A stretch of 64,000 nt of DNA from Candidatus Peregrinibacteria bacterium (GTDB lineage Bacteria > Patescibacteriota > Gracilibacteria > UBA1369 > UM-FILTER-53-11): positions 1 through 64,000 of the forward strand of contig JACPMA010000003.1 in the NCBI GenBank assembly GCA_016186205.1, in the 5' to 3' direction. Positions within the stretch are counted from its first letter, which is position 1; every line of letters starts with the position of its first letter. The position numbers and the translations under genes were made by a program. Positions 22,918-31,130 of this stretch are shown here, in pieces. The notes beneath the pieces are model-generated. The model was not told the DNA's origin, searched no databases, and saw only the letters and a list, made by a program, of their open reading frames with translations.

Positions 22918-24305
22918 TGTTTTTCTGACTGTTTACCTTTCATATACCACTCAAATGCTTCCGTCACTTTCACGGACACTATACGCCCGATCAATTCCGG
23001 CGTTCCTTTAAATTGCGTGCGTTTGAAATGCTCGCTGCGGCCTTCGCACATGCCATTTTCGCACCGCTCCACCAATACCTCAACTGTTTTTCCGACAAAT
23101 GTACGGTGTTTTTCAAGCGATACGCGCGTTAAAATATCGTTTAAGCGATGCCATCGCCGCTCTTTTTCAGATCTCGTAATATCATCTTTCATTGTACGAT
23201 ATGCAGCTGTAAATTTTCGCATAGAATACTGCGCCAAATAAGCCATGTCCCAGCGCACCTCTTCAAAAAGCGCACAGGTTTCTTCGAACTGCTCTTTTGT
23301 TTCACCGCAAAATCCAACAATAATATCTGTAGAAATTGCGCAGTCTGGAATGGCAGATCGAATTTTCTTAATGCGTTCGAGGTAGCGCGAAACGGTGTAC
23401 GGCCGATTCATACGCTTCAAAACTGCATTGCTCCCGGCCTGCACCGGCAAATGAATATATGGCATCTGCGTTTCCAAACGCGCCGCAGCTTCAATAAGAT
23501 CATCTGTCATGTCTTTTGGATGCGGTGAGATCCAGCGCACGCGTTTAAGCCCTTGCAATTTAAGCAAATTCAACTCTTCCAAAAGCCGCGTAAAATAAAT
23601 TTTCTCGCCCGCGCGTAGCGGAGCGAAGCGTTTTTCTTCCCGGTCTAAATAAGAAAGTCCGTATGAATCCACATTTTGTCCTAGAAGCGTAATTTCTTTG
23701 CATCCGTTTTGCACCAACCGTTCGCACTCGGCCAAAATTTCATCCATATCGCGGCTTTTTTCTCTGCCTCGAGTAAACGGCACGATGCAAAAAGCGCAGA
23801 ATTTATCGCATCCGCGCGCGATCGGCACGAACGCCTGAAATTTCGAAGCATATTTTGGATTGATCGAAAAATAATTTTTGAGCGTGCCGGCGTCGAATTC
23901 ATCCGGCGCTTTATTGAGGGATATTTCCGGATCGATTTCTTTCAATAAATTCGGCAAATTCGCAACGTCCTCAATGCGAAAAGTCATATCCAGTGTATCG
24001 AGATTTTTTATGAGCGGATCCGGCTCGGTCGTTTTTCGCGTAGACGATTTTCTAACCATGCAACCCGTGATCGCCACTTTTAGACTTTTATTTTTAAGCT
24101 TCAGCTCCGAAATCAGCGGCATCAATCCATACACGCGGTCCTCGGCTTTTTGGCGAATGGAACATGTATTAAAAATGATGAAATCAGCGTTTTCTTCCTG
24201 TTGGGTGGGCTCAAAACCGGCTGTTTCCAGTACTGCAGAAGTCCGTTCGGAATCAGAATAATTAAACTGGCAGCCGTAGGTTTTAATAAGATATTTCACG
24301 GACAA
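22899..24305 (-). CDS. miaB: tRNA-2-methylthio-N6-dimethylallyladenosine synthase MiaB
   Basis: A radical-SAM methylthiotransferase acting on i6A37 of tRNAs. The 468 residues hold the N-terminal UPF0004 domain with its three cluster cysteines (KTYGCQFNYSD, FNTCSIR, ITGCMV), the radical-SAM CDKFCAFC motif near residue 170, LLGQNVDSYG, and a C-terminal TRAM domain (from about VGKTVEVLVE). The family assignment rests on full-length agreement. Sister enzymes of the MtaB type usually differ in the N-terminal part. The acyltransferase gene overlaps its 3' end. Confidence 0.95.
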   Translation of the reverse strand: MSVKYLIKTYGCQFNYSDSERTSAVLETAGFEPTQQEENADFIIFNTCSIRQKAEDRVYGLMPLISELKLKNKSLKVAITGCMVRKSSTRKTTEPDPLIKNLDTLDMTFRIEDVANLPNLLKEIDPEISLNKAPDEFDAGTLKNYFSINPKYASKFQAFVPIARGCDKFCAFCIVPFTRGREKSRDMDEILAECERLVQNGCKEITLLGQNVDSYGLSYLDREEKRFAPLRAGEKIYFTRLLEELNLLKLQGLKRVRWISPHPKDMTDDLIEAAARLETQMPYIHLPVQAGSNAVLKRMNRPYTVSRYLERIKKIRSAIPDCAISTDIIVGFCGETKEQFEETCALFEEVRWDMAYLAQYSMRKFTAAYRTMKDDITRSEKERRWHRLNDILTRVSLEKHRTFVGKTVEVLVERCENGMCEGRSEHFKRTQFKGTPELIGRIVSVKVTEAFEWYMKGKQSEKQWNEAH

Positions 24306-24413
24306 ATTCTAAATCACAAATTCCAATGCTCCAAATACTTTAAACTCTTTACAAAAGACTTCCGATGTTCTATAATTATCCAAACACACACTACAAACTA
24401 CAAACTAATAATC

Positions 24414-24590
24414 ATGTTTCTCGATAGATTTTTAAGGGGTCCCGAATCGCACAGAAAACCGGAGGGTTCAGAGTCTGGAACTGAACATCTTACTCCGCGT
24501 CATTATTTTGATGGGCCGCGGATTGATGATTTAGGAAGAACTTTTGGGCGAGTAGTAGATGTAAAAGGCATAACGCCACTCTCCGAGTAA
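24414..24590 (+). CDS. Small hypothetical protein
   Basis: A 58-codon frame starting at the ATG at 24414-24416. The product is charged and soluble (FLDRFLRGPESHRKPEG at the start) and has no recognised domain. It ends 6 bp before the next small gene on the same strand, which makes a two-gene unit possible. There is no direct proof of expression. Confidence 0.4.
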   Translation: MFLDRFLRGPESHRKPEGSESGTEHLTPRHYFDGPRIDDLGRTFGRVVDVKGITPLSE

Positions 24591-24596
24591 TCCTTT

Positions 24597-24833
24597 ATGA
24601 AAACACTAAAACCAACATCAAAAATAAAAGTGGATTTTGAGCGGGAAGGAAAAAATTACTCGGCAATTTTTGCGGTTACGCGCGAGCCTTCCGGAATGAG
24701 CTATCATTTGCATGCTGAAGTGTTCGACGAAAAAGAAAAAAAGATTTTTGAAAAAGAGCGCAGCGGACTGGATTATTCGCAAGTGGAATACGCGCTGACA
24801 TTTGTTTTCCATCAAGCGTTTGTGGAAGACTGA
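24597..24833 (+). CDS. Small hypothetical protein
   Basis: The 78-residue acidic product looks like a small alpha/beta protein (strands at KVDFEREGKNYSAIFAVTR and SYHLHAEVFDEKEKK, then a helix). I do not recognise it. The stop codon is the first base pairs of the repeat-A stem-loop at 24831-24959, the same arrangement as for the DUF4012 and MscS genes, which supports this being a real, terminated gene. Confidence 0.55.
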   Translation: MKTLKPTSKIKVDFEREGKNYSAIFAVTREPSGMSYHLHAEVFDEKEKKIFEKERSGLDYSQVEYALTFVFHQAFVED

Positions 24834-24959
24834 ATTCGCAAAGACGAAAACGGCATTTGCCTTCGTTCGCTCGGAGTCGGGCCATCGGATGCATGATCCT
24901 CCGGCCCTCTTCCGGGGAGCGTAACTTCGGCAAACGACCATTTTCGCTTTACGAATTCA
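24831..24959 (+). repeat. Repeat family A, copy 2
   Basis: The outer stem TGAATTCG...CGAATTCA and the next stem GACGAAAACGG...CCATTTTCG enclose the conserved core (CATTTGCCTTCGTTCGCTC, GTCGGGCCATCGGATGCATG, CTCTTCCGGGGAGCGTAACT, TCGGCAAACGACC). The outer stem differs completely from the other copies yet is self-complementary. It starts at a stop codon and is followed by a separate intrinsic terminator (24965-24997). Confidence 0.75.
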
Positions 24960-24964
24960 CATTC

Positions 24965-24997
24965 AAAAAAGGCTCTCTGTTTTGGAGAGCCCTTTTT
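24965..24997 (+). terminator. Bidirectional intrinsic terminator
   Basis: AAAAAA, then GGCTCTC-TGTTTTG-GAGAGCC (24971-24991), then CTTTTT (24992-24997). The stem is perfect, with T-runs on both strands. Confidence 0.9.
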
Positions 24998-25255
24998 CTG
25001 CAATGTATTTAATTTTTTGCTTTTTGTATTCTTTTTGCAGAACCAATAGAAAACGGTGTGTGTTTTTTTATTTGGGAGGTAGAATACAGAGCAGAATGAA
25101 GACTTTACTTTTAATCTATAGAAAGCCTCGCTTCTATGCTGTATGTCTTTATTGATAGATTCGCTTCCTGCTATGCGCTCGCGTGAAATATCAAAAATTC
25201 ATATTATTTTATCTCTACAAAGAATTTAGGCAAATTATTTATATAGACATATAAT
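24998..25255 (+). promoter_or_regulatory. Non-coding stretch ending in a near-leaderless promoter
   Basis: About 260 bp without a credible gene. At its right end TTAGGC (25226-25231) and TATAAT (25250-25255) are spaced 18 bp, and the ATG of the next gene is only 8 bp beyond the -10 box, so its mRNA would be leaderless or nearly so. An internal GAAAGCCTCGCTTC stretch near 25119-25134 forms a weak hairpin. Confidence 0.6.
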
Positions 25256-25263
25256 AGTTTTGT

Positions 25264-26073
25264 ATGGAAATTTTGGGGCTTAAAACAGATGTATTGCGAA
25301 AAGGATTTAACCTCATTGAAGAAATTCTCAAAGCCTTGAGAAAAAATAAGGAAAAAATTTCTGAACGCGATGTTCTTATCATCAGTTCAAAAATCGTTGC
25401 TCTCTCGCAGGGACGCGTAATTGAATTAAAAACAATACGCCCGAGCCGGCGCGCTCTTAAGCTTCAAAAAATCCCCTATGCTACCGGCAGCGAAGATCCA
25501 CGCTTTATAGAATTAATTCTCCGCGAAGCAGATAAAGTTTTCCCTGGAAAAATGCTCACAACCCTGAAAAACGGCATGCTTATCCCGGCTGCAGGCATTG
25601 ATCGAAGCAATATACCGGACGGTTTTGCCATTTTGTGGCCGAAGAATCCGTGGAAAACAGCGCAAAATTTATGGAAAAAAATGCGCAGTGCGTTTCACAT
25701 AAAAAAACTCGGACTTGTGATTTGCGACTCGCATTGTCAACCTTTACGCTGGGGAACCACCGGACTTGCGCTCGCATGGGCTGGATTAAACGGCGTTGAA
25801 GATGCGCGCGGCCAAAAAGATATTTTCGGGAAAAAATTGCAGCTCACGCGCAAGGCCGTTGCGGATAATCTTGCTTCAAGCGCTTTGCTTGTCATGGGCG
25901 AAGCCGGCGAGAAAACTCCATTTGCCATTATTCGCAACGCACCGGTAAAATTCACCTATCGCCCGCAACGAAGTAACGAAATTTTTGTGAACCCGGATGA
26001 GTGCATTTTTAACGGAGTGTATAATAAAGCTCTATATGCGCATCGCAGTTCTCGCCTCCACTCGCGGCACTGA
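25264..26073 (+). CDS. CofE-like gamma-glutamyl ligase (putative folate metabolism)
   Basis: The 269 residues match the coenzyme F420-0:L-glutamate ligase (CofE) fold: DVLIISSKIVALSQGRVIEL near residue 37, ATGSEDPRFIELILREAD, NGMLIPAAGIDRSNIPDG near 110 and an LGLVICDSHCQPLRWGTTGLALAWAGLNG block near 150. F420 is not expected in this lineage and no other F420 gene is visible, so folate polyglutamylation is the usual proposal for such genes. The overlap of 38 bp with purN, whose enzyme uses 10-formyl-tetrahydrofolate, agrees with that. Confidence 0.8.
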   Translation: MEILGLKTDVLRKGFNLIEEILKALRKNKEKISERDVLIISSKIVALSQGRVIELKTIRPSRRALKLQKIPYATGSEDPRFIELILREADKVFPGKMLTTLKNGMLIPAAGIDRSNIPDGFAILWPKNPWKTAQNLWKKMRSAFHIKKLGLVICDSHCQPLRWGTTGLALAWAGLNGVEDARGQKDIFGKKLQLTRKAVADNLASSALLVMGEAGEKTPFAIIRNAPVKFTYRPQRSNEIFVNPDECIFNGVYNKALYAHRSSRLHSRH

Positions 26074-26620
26074 TCTTCAAGCGATTATTGACGCAATCAA
26101 AACCGGCCAATTGAAAGCCGAGCTTGTGTGCGTGGTAAGTAATATAAAAAATTGTTACGCGCTCGAGCGTGCTCACTCGCATGGCATCAAAACGCATTTC
26201 ATCGATCCAAAAGAAAAATCTCGCGTGGAATTCGATCGTGAAATGGTAAAAATTTTAGCGAGTGAAAAAATCGACCTCGTGGTGCTTGTTGGCTACATGC
26301 GCATCCTCACTCCATATTTCGTTGGAAAATTTCATAGGCGCATTATAAATGTGCATCCGGCGCTCATTCCAAAATATTGCGGGAAAGATTTTTTTGGAAA
26401 CAGCGTGCACGAAGCGGTTTTGAAATCCGGCGATAAAGAAACCGGCATGACCATTCATTTTGTAGAAGAAGGCGTTGATACCGGCCCGATTATTCTTCAG
26501 AAAACGTGTCCGGTGTTGCCTGAAGATACACCTGAAACTCTCAAGGAACGCGTACAAAATCTCGAAAAAGAGTGGTATCCAAAGGTAATTCAAATGTTTG
26601 TGGAAGGTAAGGCAACATAG
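26036..26620 (+). CDS. purN: Phosphoribosylglycinamide formyltransferase PurN
   Basis: Transfers a formyl group from 10-formyl-THF to GAR in purine synthesis. The ATG at 26036-26038, followed by MRIAVLASTRGTDLQAIID, gives 194 residues, normal for PurN. The catalytic Asn and His are in RRIINVHPALIP near residue 105, and the Asp is in FVEEGVDTGPII near 145. Upstream in-frame ATGs would lengthen the overlap with the CofE-like gene and are unlikely. Translational coupling with that gene is probable. Confidence 0.92.
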   Translation: MRIAVLASTRGTDLQAIIDAIKTGQLKAELVCVVSNIKNCYALERAHSHGIKTHFIDPKEKSRVEFDREMVKILASEKIDLVVLVGYMRILTPYFVGKFHRRIINVHPALIPKYCGKDFFGNSVHEAVLKSGDKETGMTIHFVEEGVDTGPIILQKTCPVLPEDTPETLKERVQNLEKEWYPKVIQMFVEGKAT

Positions 26621-26677
26621 GCAATTTACCTATGTATACTTATTGACATAAATCAATCTCTATGCTTTCATAAGATC

Positions 26678-27091
26678 ATGAAAGTACTTTTAGTTGAGGA
26701 TGATCGAATGGATCTAAGGCTATATGAAGTCGGACTGGCAAGTAAGAAAATTTCATATAGATATGGACTAACAGAAACAGAACGAGCTGTCGATGACCAA
26801 CAAATTAATGTTGTAATTGTAACTACGCTTCGTGAGGCACTGGAAGTTCTTGATCGTGGTACTTGGGATATGGTTATTTCAGATTTAAACTTTCCTGAAG
26901 AATCTGGAGGCGTTGTTGATCGTAATGGTATTACCATGGTGACGGAAGCTCTACGCCGAGGCGTAAAAAAAGTATATCTCAACACCACAAACGGATCTGA
27001 AGTTCATAAAATAGTTCCTGCAGGAGTTATCGTCTTGCCAGATAAGTTAGGATATAAAGATCTTGCAAACTTACTCCAGGGCCAAGAATAA
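26678..27091 (+). CDS. Stand-alone receiver-domain protein
   Basis: The 137-residue protein is a response-regulator receiver domain without an output domain: acidic pair EDD near residue 8, phospho-acceptor Asp in MVISDLNFP near 68, Thr in YLNTTNG near 107, and Lys in LPDKLGY near 124. It has an insertion near residues 35-50 and another after the Asp (EESGGVVDRNG) relative to CheY. No kinase is adjacent. A TTGACA stands about 30 bp upstream. Confidence 0.8.
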   Translation: MKVLLVEDDRMDLRLYEVGLASKKISYRYGLTETERAVDDQQINVVIVTTLREALEVLDRGTWDMVISDLNFPEESGGVVDRNGITMVTEALRRGVKKVYLNTTNGSEVHKIVPAGVIVLPDKLGYKDLANLLQGQE

Positions 27092-27141
27092 AATCAGCTG
27101 CGTGTCCCAATCCTAAGGTAAAATCAAATTAAAATAAAATA

Positions 27142-27170
27142 TTGCGCTTTAGTCAAAATTATGGTAATAT
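27142..27170 (+). promoter_or_regulatory. Promoter of the secreted protein gene at 27213
   Basis: TTGCGC (27142-27147) and TAATAT (27165-27170) with a 17-bp spacer, 42 bp before the ATG. Confidence 0.6.
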
Positions 27171-27212
27171 TTAATTAACCGATTTAAATTATTACCTAAC
27201 AAAAACAAAATT

Positions 27213-27725
27213 ATGGATTCCAAAAAATTACTCATTGCCGTTGCCATACTCGTAACTGTTGCAAACGTATCCTTCACGCTTGCGGCAAATGAACCGCTTC
27301 GCAATGTTTACTCCGGCTTTGGCATCGAGGATCCGGATGCTGATTTGGATGGCATTGATGGCAACGCAGACAAATGTCCGGGGACTCCTTTTGATATTCT
27401 TATATTCAATAAAAATACCAAAAAACAAAAAGTTGTGACTGATTATCCGAGCTCGAGCGATCCTTCAAAAAAAGTTTACATTCGCCTCAAGAAAGTAAAT
27501 GACAAAGAAAAGGACGGCGATAATAATGTCGTATTTCAAACTTCGCCGAGCGAAAAATTCTCAAAAAAAGGACTTGAAGAATACACGCTTGCGCCGAATA
27601 AAATCGCGGTCATAAAATCCATTGGAAAACAATTCCGCGTGCTTTACTCGCATTCCGGAAAAGGAATTGCAGTAGTATGGACTGCGGGGCTTGTGGATAA
27701 AAAAGGATGTTCGGCTGATGAATAA
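27213..27725 (+). CDS. Small secreted protein with a calcium-binding-type repeat
   Basis: The 170 residues open with a clear signal peptide (MDSKKLLIAVAILVTVANVS, cleavage near Ala-Ala-Asn). The mature start has one thrombospondin-type-3-like motif, DPDADLDGIDGNADKCPGTP, with the spaced Asp residues that bind calcium. The rest is beta-rich and Lys-rich with no recognised domain; a C-terminal Cys (KKGCSADE) may pair with the one in KCPG. It is 117 bp before the large fibre-like protein and may share its role at the cell surface. Confidence 0.7.
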   Translation: MDSKKLLIAVAILVTVANVSFTLAANEPLRNVYSGFGIEDPDADLDGIDGNADKCPGTPFDILIFNKNTKKQKVVTDYPSSSDPSKKVYIRLKKVNDKEKDGDNNVVFQTSPSEKFSKKGLEEYTLAPNKIAVIKSIGKQFRVLYSHSGKGIAVVWTAGLVDKKGCSADE

Positions 27726-27842
27726 CAAAAAAATCTCGCAATTTACAAAATAATTCAATGTTGTTTCAAGATGGTTGTTTTGCTAATTTTAGATTAAGAA
27801 TTATATTTAAAAAGTAATTTCCTTATTTAGCTAATTTATTTT

Positions 27843-30581
27843 ATGAAAACGCAACGCTTCGTGGCCATTTATACAATCGCGGCGCTTGTTGCGCTTCTTT
27901 TATTACTCATAGCCCCATCGGTATTGGAAGCAACTACGATTGGCACAAACATCTCCACTGGCGGAAATATAAGTACGGATGGCACGCTGACTGTAGGCGG
28001 AAGCATAACTCTTAATGGAGCTGCAGCTTCAACATATAGTATTGGCGGAAGCGTGACGAGCGGAACTATTACTCTTGGAGGCGCTGCTCAAACCGGAACA
28101 ATTACTGTAGGTCAATCTACAGCATCAAATACAATCAATATTGGAAATGGCGTCACGGCCGCAGGATCAACTCAAACTATTAATGTCGGTGGTGCTGGCG
28201 CTGCTAATTCCGCCACCACCATCGGTATTGGTAATGGTTCAGGAACTTCCACTATAACAATAGGCGCTACAAGCGCGACTTCTGAAGTAACGCTTCAGGG
28301 TGGTATGGCGCATCTGAATATTATACCTTCTACAAAAAATATCGCCGTCACCGGTTCCACCTCTGTCTCTGGTGTTGCGGTCTTTGCTGCCGGTTCTGTT
28401 TCAGCGCCTTCAATTACGCTTACAGGCGATACCGATACAGGTCTTGCGGCAGGCGCAGTTACTAATAATTTGCAATTTATTGCAGGCGGATATGCACCTA
28501 TTTCTATCGGCTCCTCCTCCGACACATTAAGCACTGTAGCTCTGGCAGGCACTACTACCATTTCCGGTAATCTTCGTGCCGGCAATGGCCTCGTTGGTAA
28601 TCCTGCTTTTAGCTTTGATGCTGATCCAGATACCGGAATTTTCAGAAGCGCAGCCAACACTCTCCAACTTGTTGCAGGTGGTAACGCACCGCTTGCTATC
28701 GGTTCCTCAACATCTACGCTCACGGGCGTAACAATCACAGGTTCAACATCGGTGTCAGGAACAATACTAATTGCTGATGGCACAGTTTCAGCGCCGTCTA
28801 TTGCTTTTTCGGATGATACAAATACTGGCATTCTCGGTGCAACCGCAGCTGATATTTTAAAACTTGTAGCGGGCGGCTATGCGCCATTTCAGATCGGCAC
28901 AAGTTCTGATATCCTCAATGCTGTACAGATTAATGGATCAAGCACAACTACCGGCAATGCCCAGTTCGGGGATGGCTTGGTAGGCGCGCCATCCATGACT
29001 TTCGCCGCTGATACCGATACGGGAATCTTTCGCAGTACTATTAACACAATGCAGCTCGTTGCAGGAGGATTAAATCAAATCACGGTCGGTACAGGATCCG
29101 CAGCTGTTGTGACGCTCGGCACAACCACTCTTTCTTCCTTGGGTTCCGTAACTACGCCTGCTCTAGCCTTCTCCGGTGATACCAACACCGGACTTTTCTC
29201 ATCAACTACCGACACTCTTGATCTTGTTGTCGGTGGAGGTTCTATTATCACGGCTGGTTCAACAACTACAGGTTCTGCTCCGCTCGTCACTATAGCAGGC
29301 TCAACCACTATATCAGGCGCTGAAAGCAAACTTACTATTCCACAGGGTTCCCTTACTATACCTTCTCTCAATTTCTCGAGCGATACTAACACCGGTATTT
29401 ACTCCGTTGCTGATACTTCCGTCAAGATAGGTATTAATGGTACGGAACGCTTTAGTGTAAACGGCGCCAATACCCTCACGATTACCACGACCGGCAGTAG
29501 CTCAACCACTGGTAATTTTAGCGCTGGAACTAGTGGCGCAAACGGCTCTACAACTTTGGATATTGCCGGTTCAACAACAAACAGTGGTGTATGTCATGGT
29601 GGAGCAAATACTGCAGTGGATGACGTAGCTATTGTCGACTGCGATGCCACTCCTGCAGCTGACTACGCTGAAAGATACCCTGTGGCTAAAGATGTGGAGT
29701 ATGGAGATGTCGTTGTACCTGGAACGCGCGTTGTTTATACCGATCCGGTGCAACTCCCGAATGCTGATGGTTCCGGTTTTAACACATTAGAATCGCATGC
29801 CATTGCTGAACTTGTAAAATCGAGCGCTGCTTATCAAGAACCGATTGCCGGCATCGTTTCCGACAACTGGGGTGATTTCAGTTCAGCGGGAAATAACATT
29901 AATAAAAAAGATAATCCAAAACCGGTTGCTCTAGTTGGACGCGTTCCGGTAAAGGTTACTGACGAAGGCGGTCAAATTTCTATAGGAGATTTCGTCACGA
30001 CTTCCTCAACGCCAGGACATGCCATGAAAGCTACCAAAGCTGGCCGCGTTATCGGTATGGCTTTAAGTAGTTTCTCTGGCAAAAAAGGGAAAGTGATGGT
30101 TCAGGTGCTCAATACTTGGTGGACTCCTATTGTAGGAGAAGATCAAACTTCGGCTGCAAGCTCTCAACTTCAAGCCGCTGCAAATGTTTCGCTTGAAAAA
30201 GTGGAAAAACTGGTTGTGCAGAAAAATGCAGTGATTCAAGGCCGCCTCATAGTAAAAGGCAATGCGCGGTTTGACGGACAAATTATTGTGGGCAAAGATA
30301 CTGCGGGCGCTGTAATTGTAAAAGCCGGCGCGAAGACGGCGCGCGTAGAATTCAGCACGGCATATAAAAAACCGCCTGTTATCACTGTCACGCCGCTTGG
30401 CAATCCTGGCGCATACTTCTGGGTGTCGGATGTCAACGAAAAAGGCTTTACGGTCAATGTTAGCAAAACGCCGTCGCAAGACCTCTCCTTCAACTGGATT
30501 GCCCTTGGCAGCAATGCAAATCTTGGAGAAGAAGAAGCAAAAGCAAAAGTTGAAACGGCTGCTCTAGGTACCGCGCAGTAA
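27843..30581 (+). CDS. Large secreted fibre-like repeat protein
   Basis: A 912-residue exported protein with an N-terminal signal sequence (about residues 8-30). A long Ser/Thr/Gly-rich region of short beta repeats follows (GGSITLNG, TITVG, STINIG patterns). Within it are six units of the phage-tail-fibre type, each built on D-(T/P)-(D/N)-T-G-(I/L) followed by L-V-A-G-G (GDTDTGLAAG, DPDTGIFRSA, DDTNTGILGA, ADTDTGIFRS, GDTNTGLFSS, SDTNTGIYSV). From about residue 590 a distinct region begins with YAERYPVAKDVEYGDVVVPG and continues to VTTSSTPGHAMKATKAGRVIGMAL; a final beta domain closes the protein. Probably an extended surface adhesin. No peptidase motif was seen. Confidence 0.8.
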   Translation: MKTQRFVAIYTIAALVALLLLLIAPSVLEATTIGTNISTGGNISTDGTLTVGGSITLNGAAASTYSIGGSVTSGTITLGGAAQTGTITVGQSTASNTINIGNGVTAAGSTQTINVGGAGAANSATTIGIGNGSGTSTITIGATSATSEVTLQGGMAHLNIIPSTKNIAVTGSTSVSGVAVFAAGSVSAPSITLTGDTDTGLAAGAVTNNLQFIAGGYAPISIGSSSDTLSTVALAGTTTISGNLRAGNGLVGNPAFSFDADPDTGIFRSAANTLQLVAGGNAPLAIGSSTSTLTGVTITGSTSVSGTILIADGTVSAPSIAFSDDTNTGILGATAADILKLVAGGYAPFQIGTSSDILNAVQINGSSTTTGNAQFGDGLVGAPSMTFAADTDTGIFRSTINTMQLVAGGLNQITVGTGSAAVVTLGTTTLSSLGSVTTPALAFSGDTNTGLFSSTTDTLDLVVGGGSIITAGSTTTGSAPLVTIAGSTTISGAESKLTIPQGSLTIPSLNFSSDTNTGIYSVADTSVKIGINGTERFSVNGANTLTITTTGSSSTTGNFSAGTSGANGSTTLDIAGSTTNSGVCHGGANTAVDDVAIVDCDATPAADYAERYPVAKDVEYGDVVVPGTRVVYTDPVQLPNADGSGFNTLESHAIAELVKSSAAYQEPIAGIVSDNWGDFSSAGNNINKKDNPKPVALVGRVPVKVTDEGGQISIGDFVTTSSTPGHAMKATKAGRVIGMALSSFSGKKGKVMVQVLNTWWTPIVGEDQTSAASSQLQAAANVSLEKVEKLVVQKNAVIQGRLIVKGNARFDGQIIVGKDTAGAVIVKAGAKTARVEFSTAYKKPPVITVTPLGNPGAYFWVSDVNEKGFTVNVSKTPSQDLSFNWIALGSNANLGEEEAKAKVETAALGTAQ

Positions 30582-30589
30582 TATACGAA

Positions 30590-30672
30590 CTCAAAAAAAG
30601 TTTTGAACCGACTGCGCTACCGCGTTCATAAATTTTCAAGTCGGAATTCTTGAAAAGATTTTTGAGTAAGCT
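30590..30672 (+). repeat. Imperfect inverted repeat downstream of the fibre gene
   Basis: ACTCAAAAA...GTTTT...ACCGACT pairs loosely with AGTCGG...AAAAG...TTTTTGAGT across about 80 bp. It lies 9 bp after the stop codon and could form a 3' RNA structure. Confidence 0.5.
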
Positions 30673-30707
30673 ATTCTCGAAAGCCCTACTTCTTAATTTT
30701 TAAACAT

Positions 30708-31100
30708 ATGGCTAATAAAAAAAGTGCTAATGGACATAAACCAGCCACAAAATTAGATTTAAATAAAGCCTTAAAACCAATTTTAGATAAACTGATAAAA
30801 CACGACAAACGGTTTGAACAGATCGACAGAAGGTTTGACGTTGTGGAAACTCGTCTCGAAATGAATGACAGACGTTTTATTGGTCTCAACGCAAGGGTCG
30901 AAGCCCTGGAAAAAGCCGTGCATAATCTTGATGAAAAATTTGATGATTACTTTACAAAAATGTACAGTCATATTGATACTTTTATGAAAAGAACCGAGAC
31001 GAATGCACTTGAAATCACTTTACTTGGTAAACAGCACGATGATCTCGCAAAATATTGCACGGAAAAAATCGGCTACCCGGTGTATGGCAGGAATTTGTGA
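30708..31100 (+). CDS. Coiled-coil protein, unknown
   Basis: The 130 residues are almost entirely helical, with heptad-like spacing from about residue 18 to 100 (KRFEQIDRRFDVVETRLEMN and ALEKAVHNLDEKFDDYF). There is no signal peptide, membrane segment or catalytic motif. Similar short coiled-coil proteins are common in this group of bacteria; function unknown. It ends 31 bp from the convergent glycosyltransferase gene. Confidence 0.7.
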   Translation: MANKKSANGHKPATKLDLNKALKPILDKLIKHDKRFEQIDRRFDVVETRLEMNDRRFIGLNARVEALEKAVHNLDEKFDDYFTKMYSHIDTFMKRTETNALEITLLGKQHDDLAKYCTEKIGYPVYGRNL

Positions 31101-31130
31101 GCACAGAAAGGTCTAGCGCCACGGCCTGCC

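Noticed and set aside
28295-28831. 178-codon antisense ORF within the fibre gene
   Set aside because: Low-complexity shadow (Val/Ser/Pro-rich) of the repeat-coding strand; no start signal or family.
27843-30581. CRISPR-like or tandem DNA repeat array
   Set aside because: Recurring words such as ACCGGT-, GGTTCAAC and GATACNAATACCGG are codons of protein repeats in an open frame with irregular spacing, not identical repeats with unique spacers.
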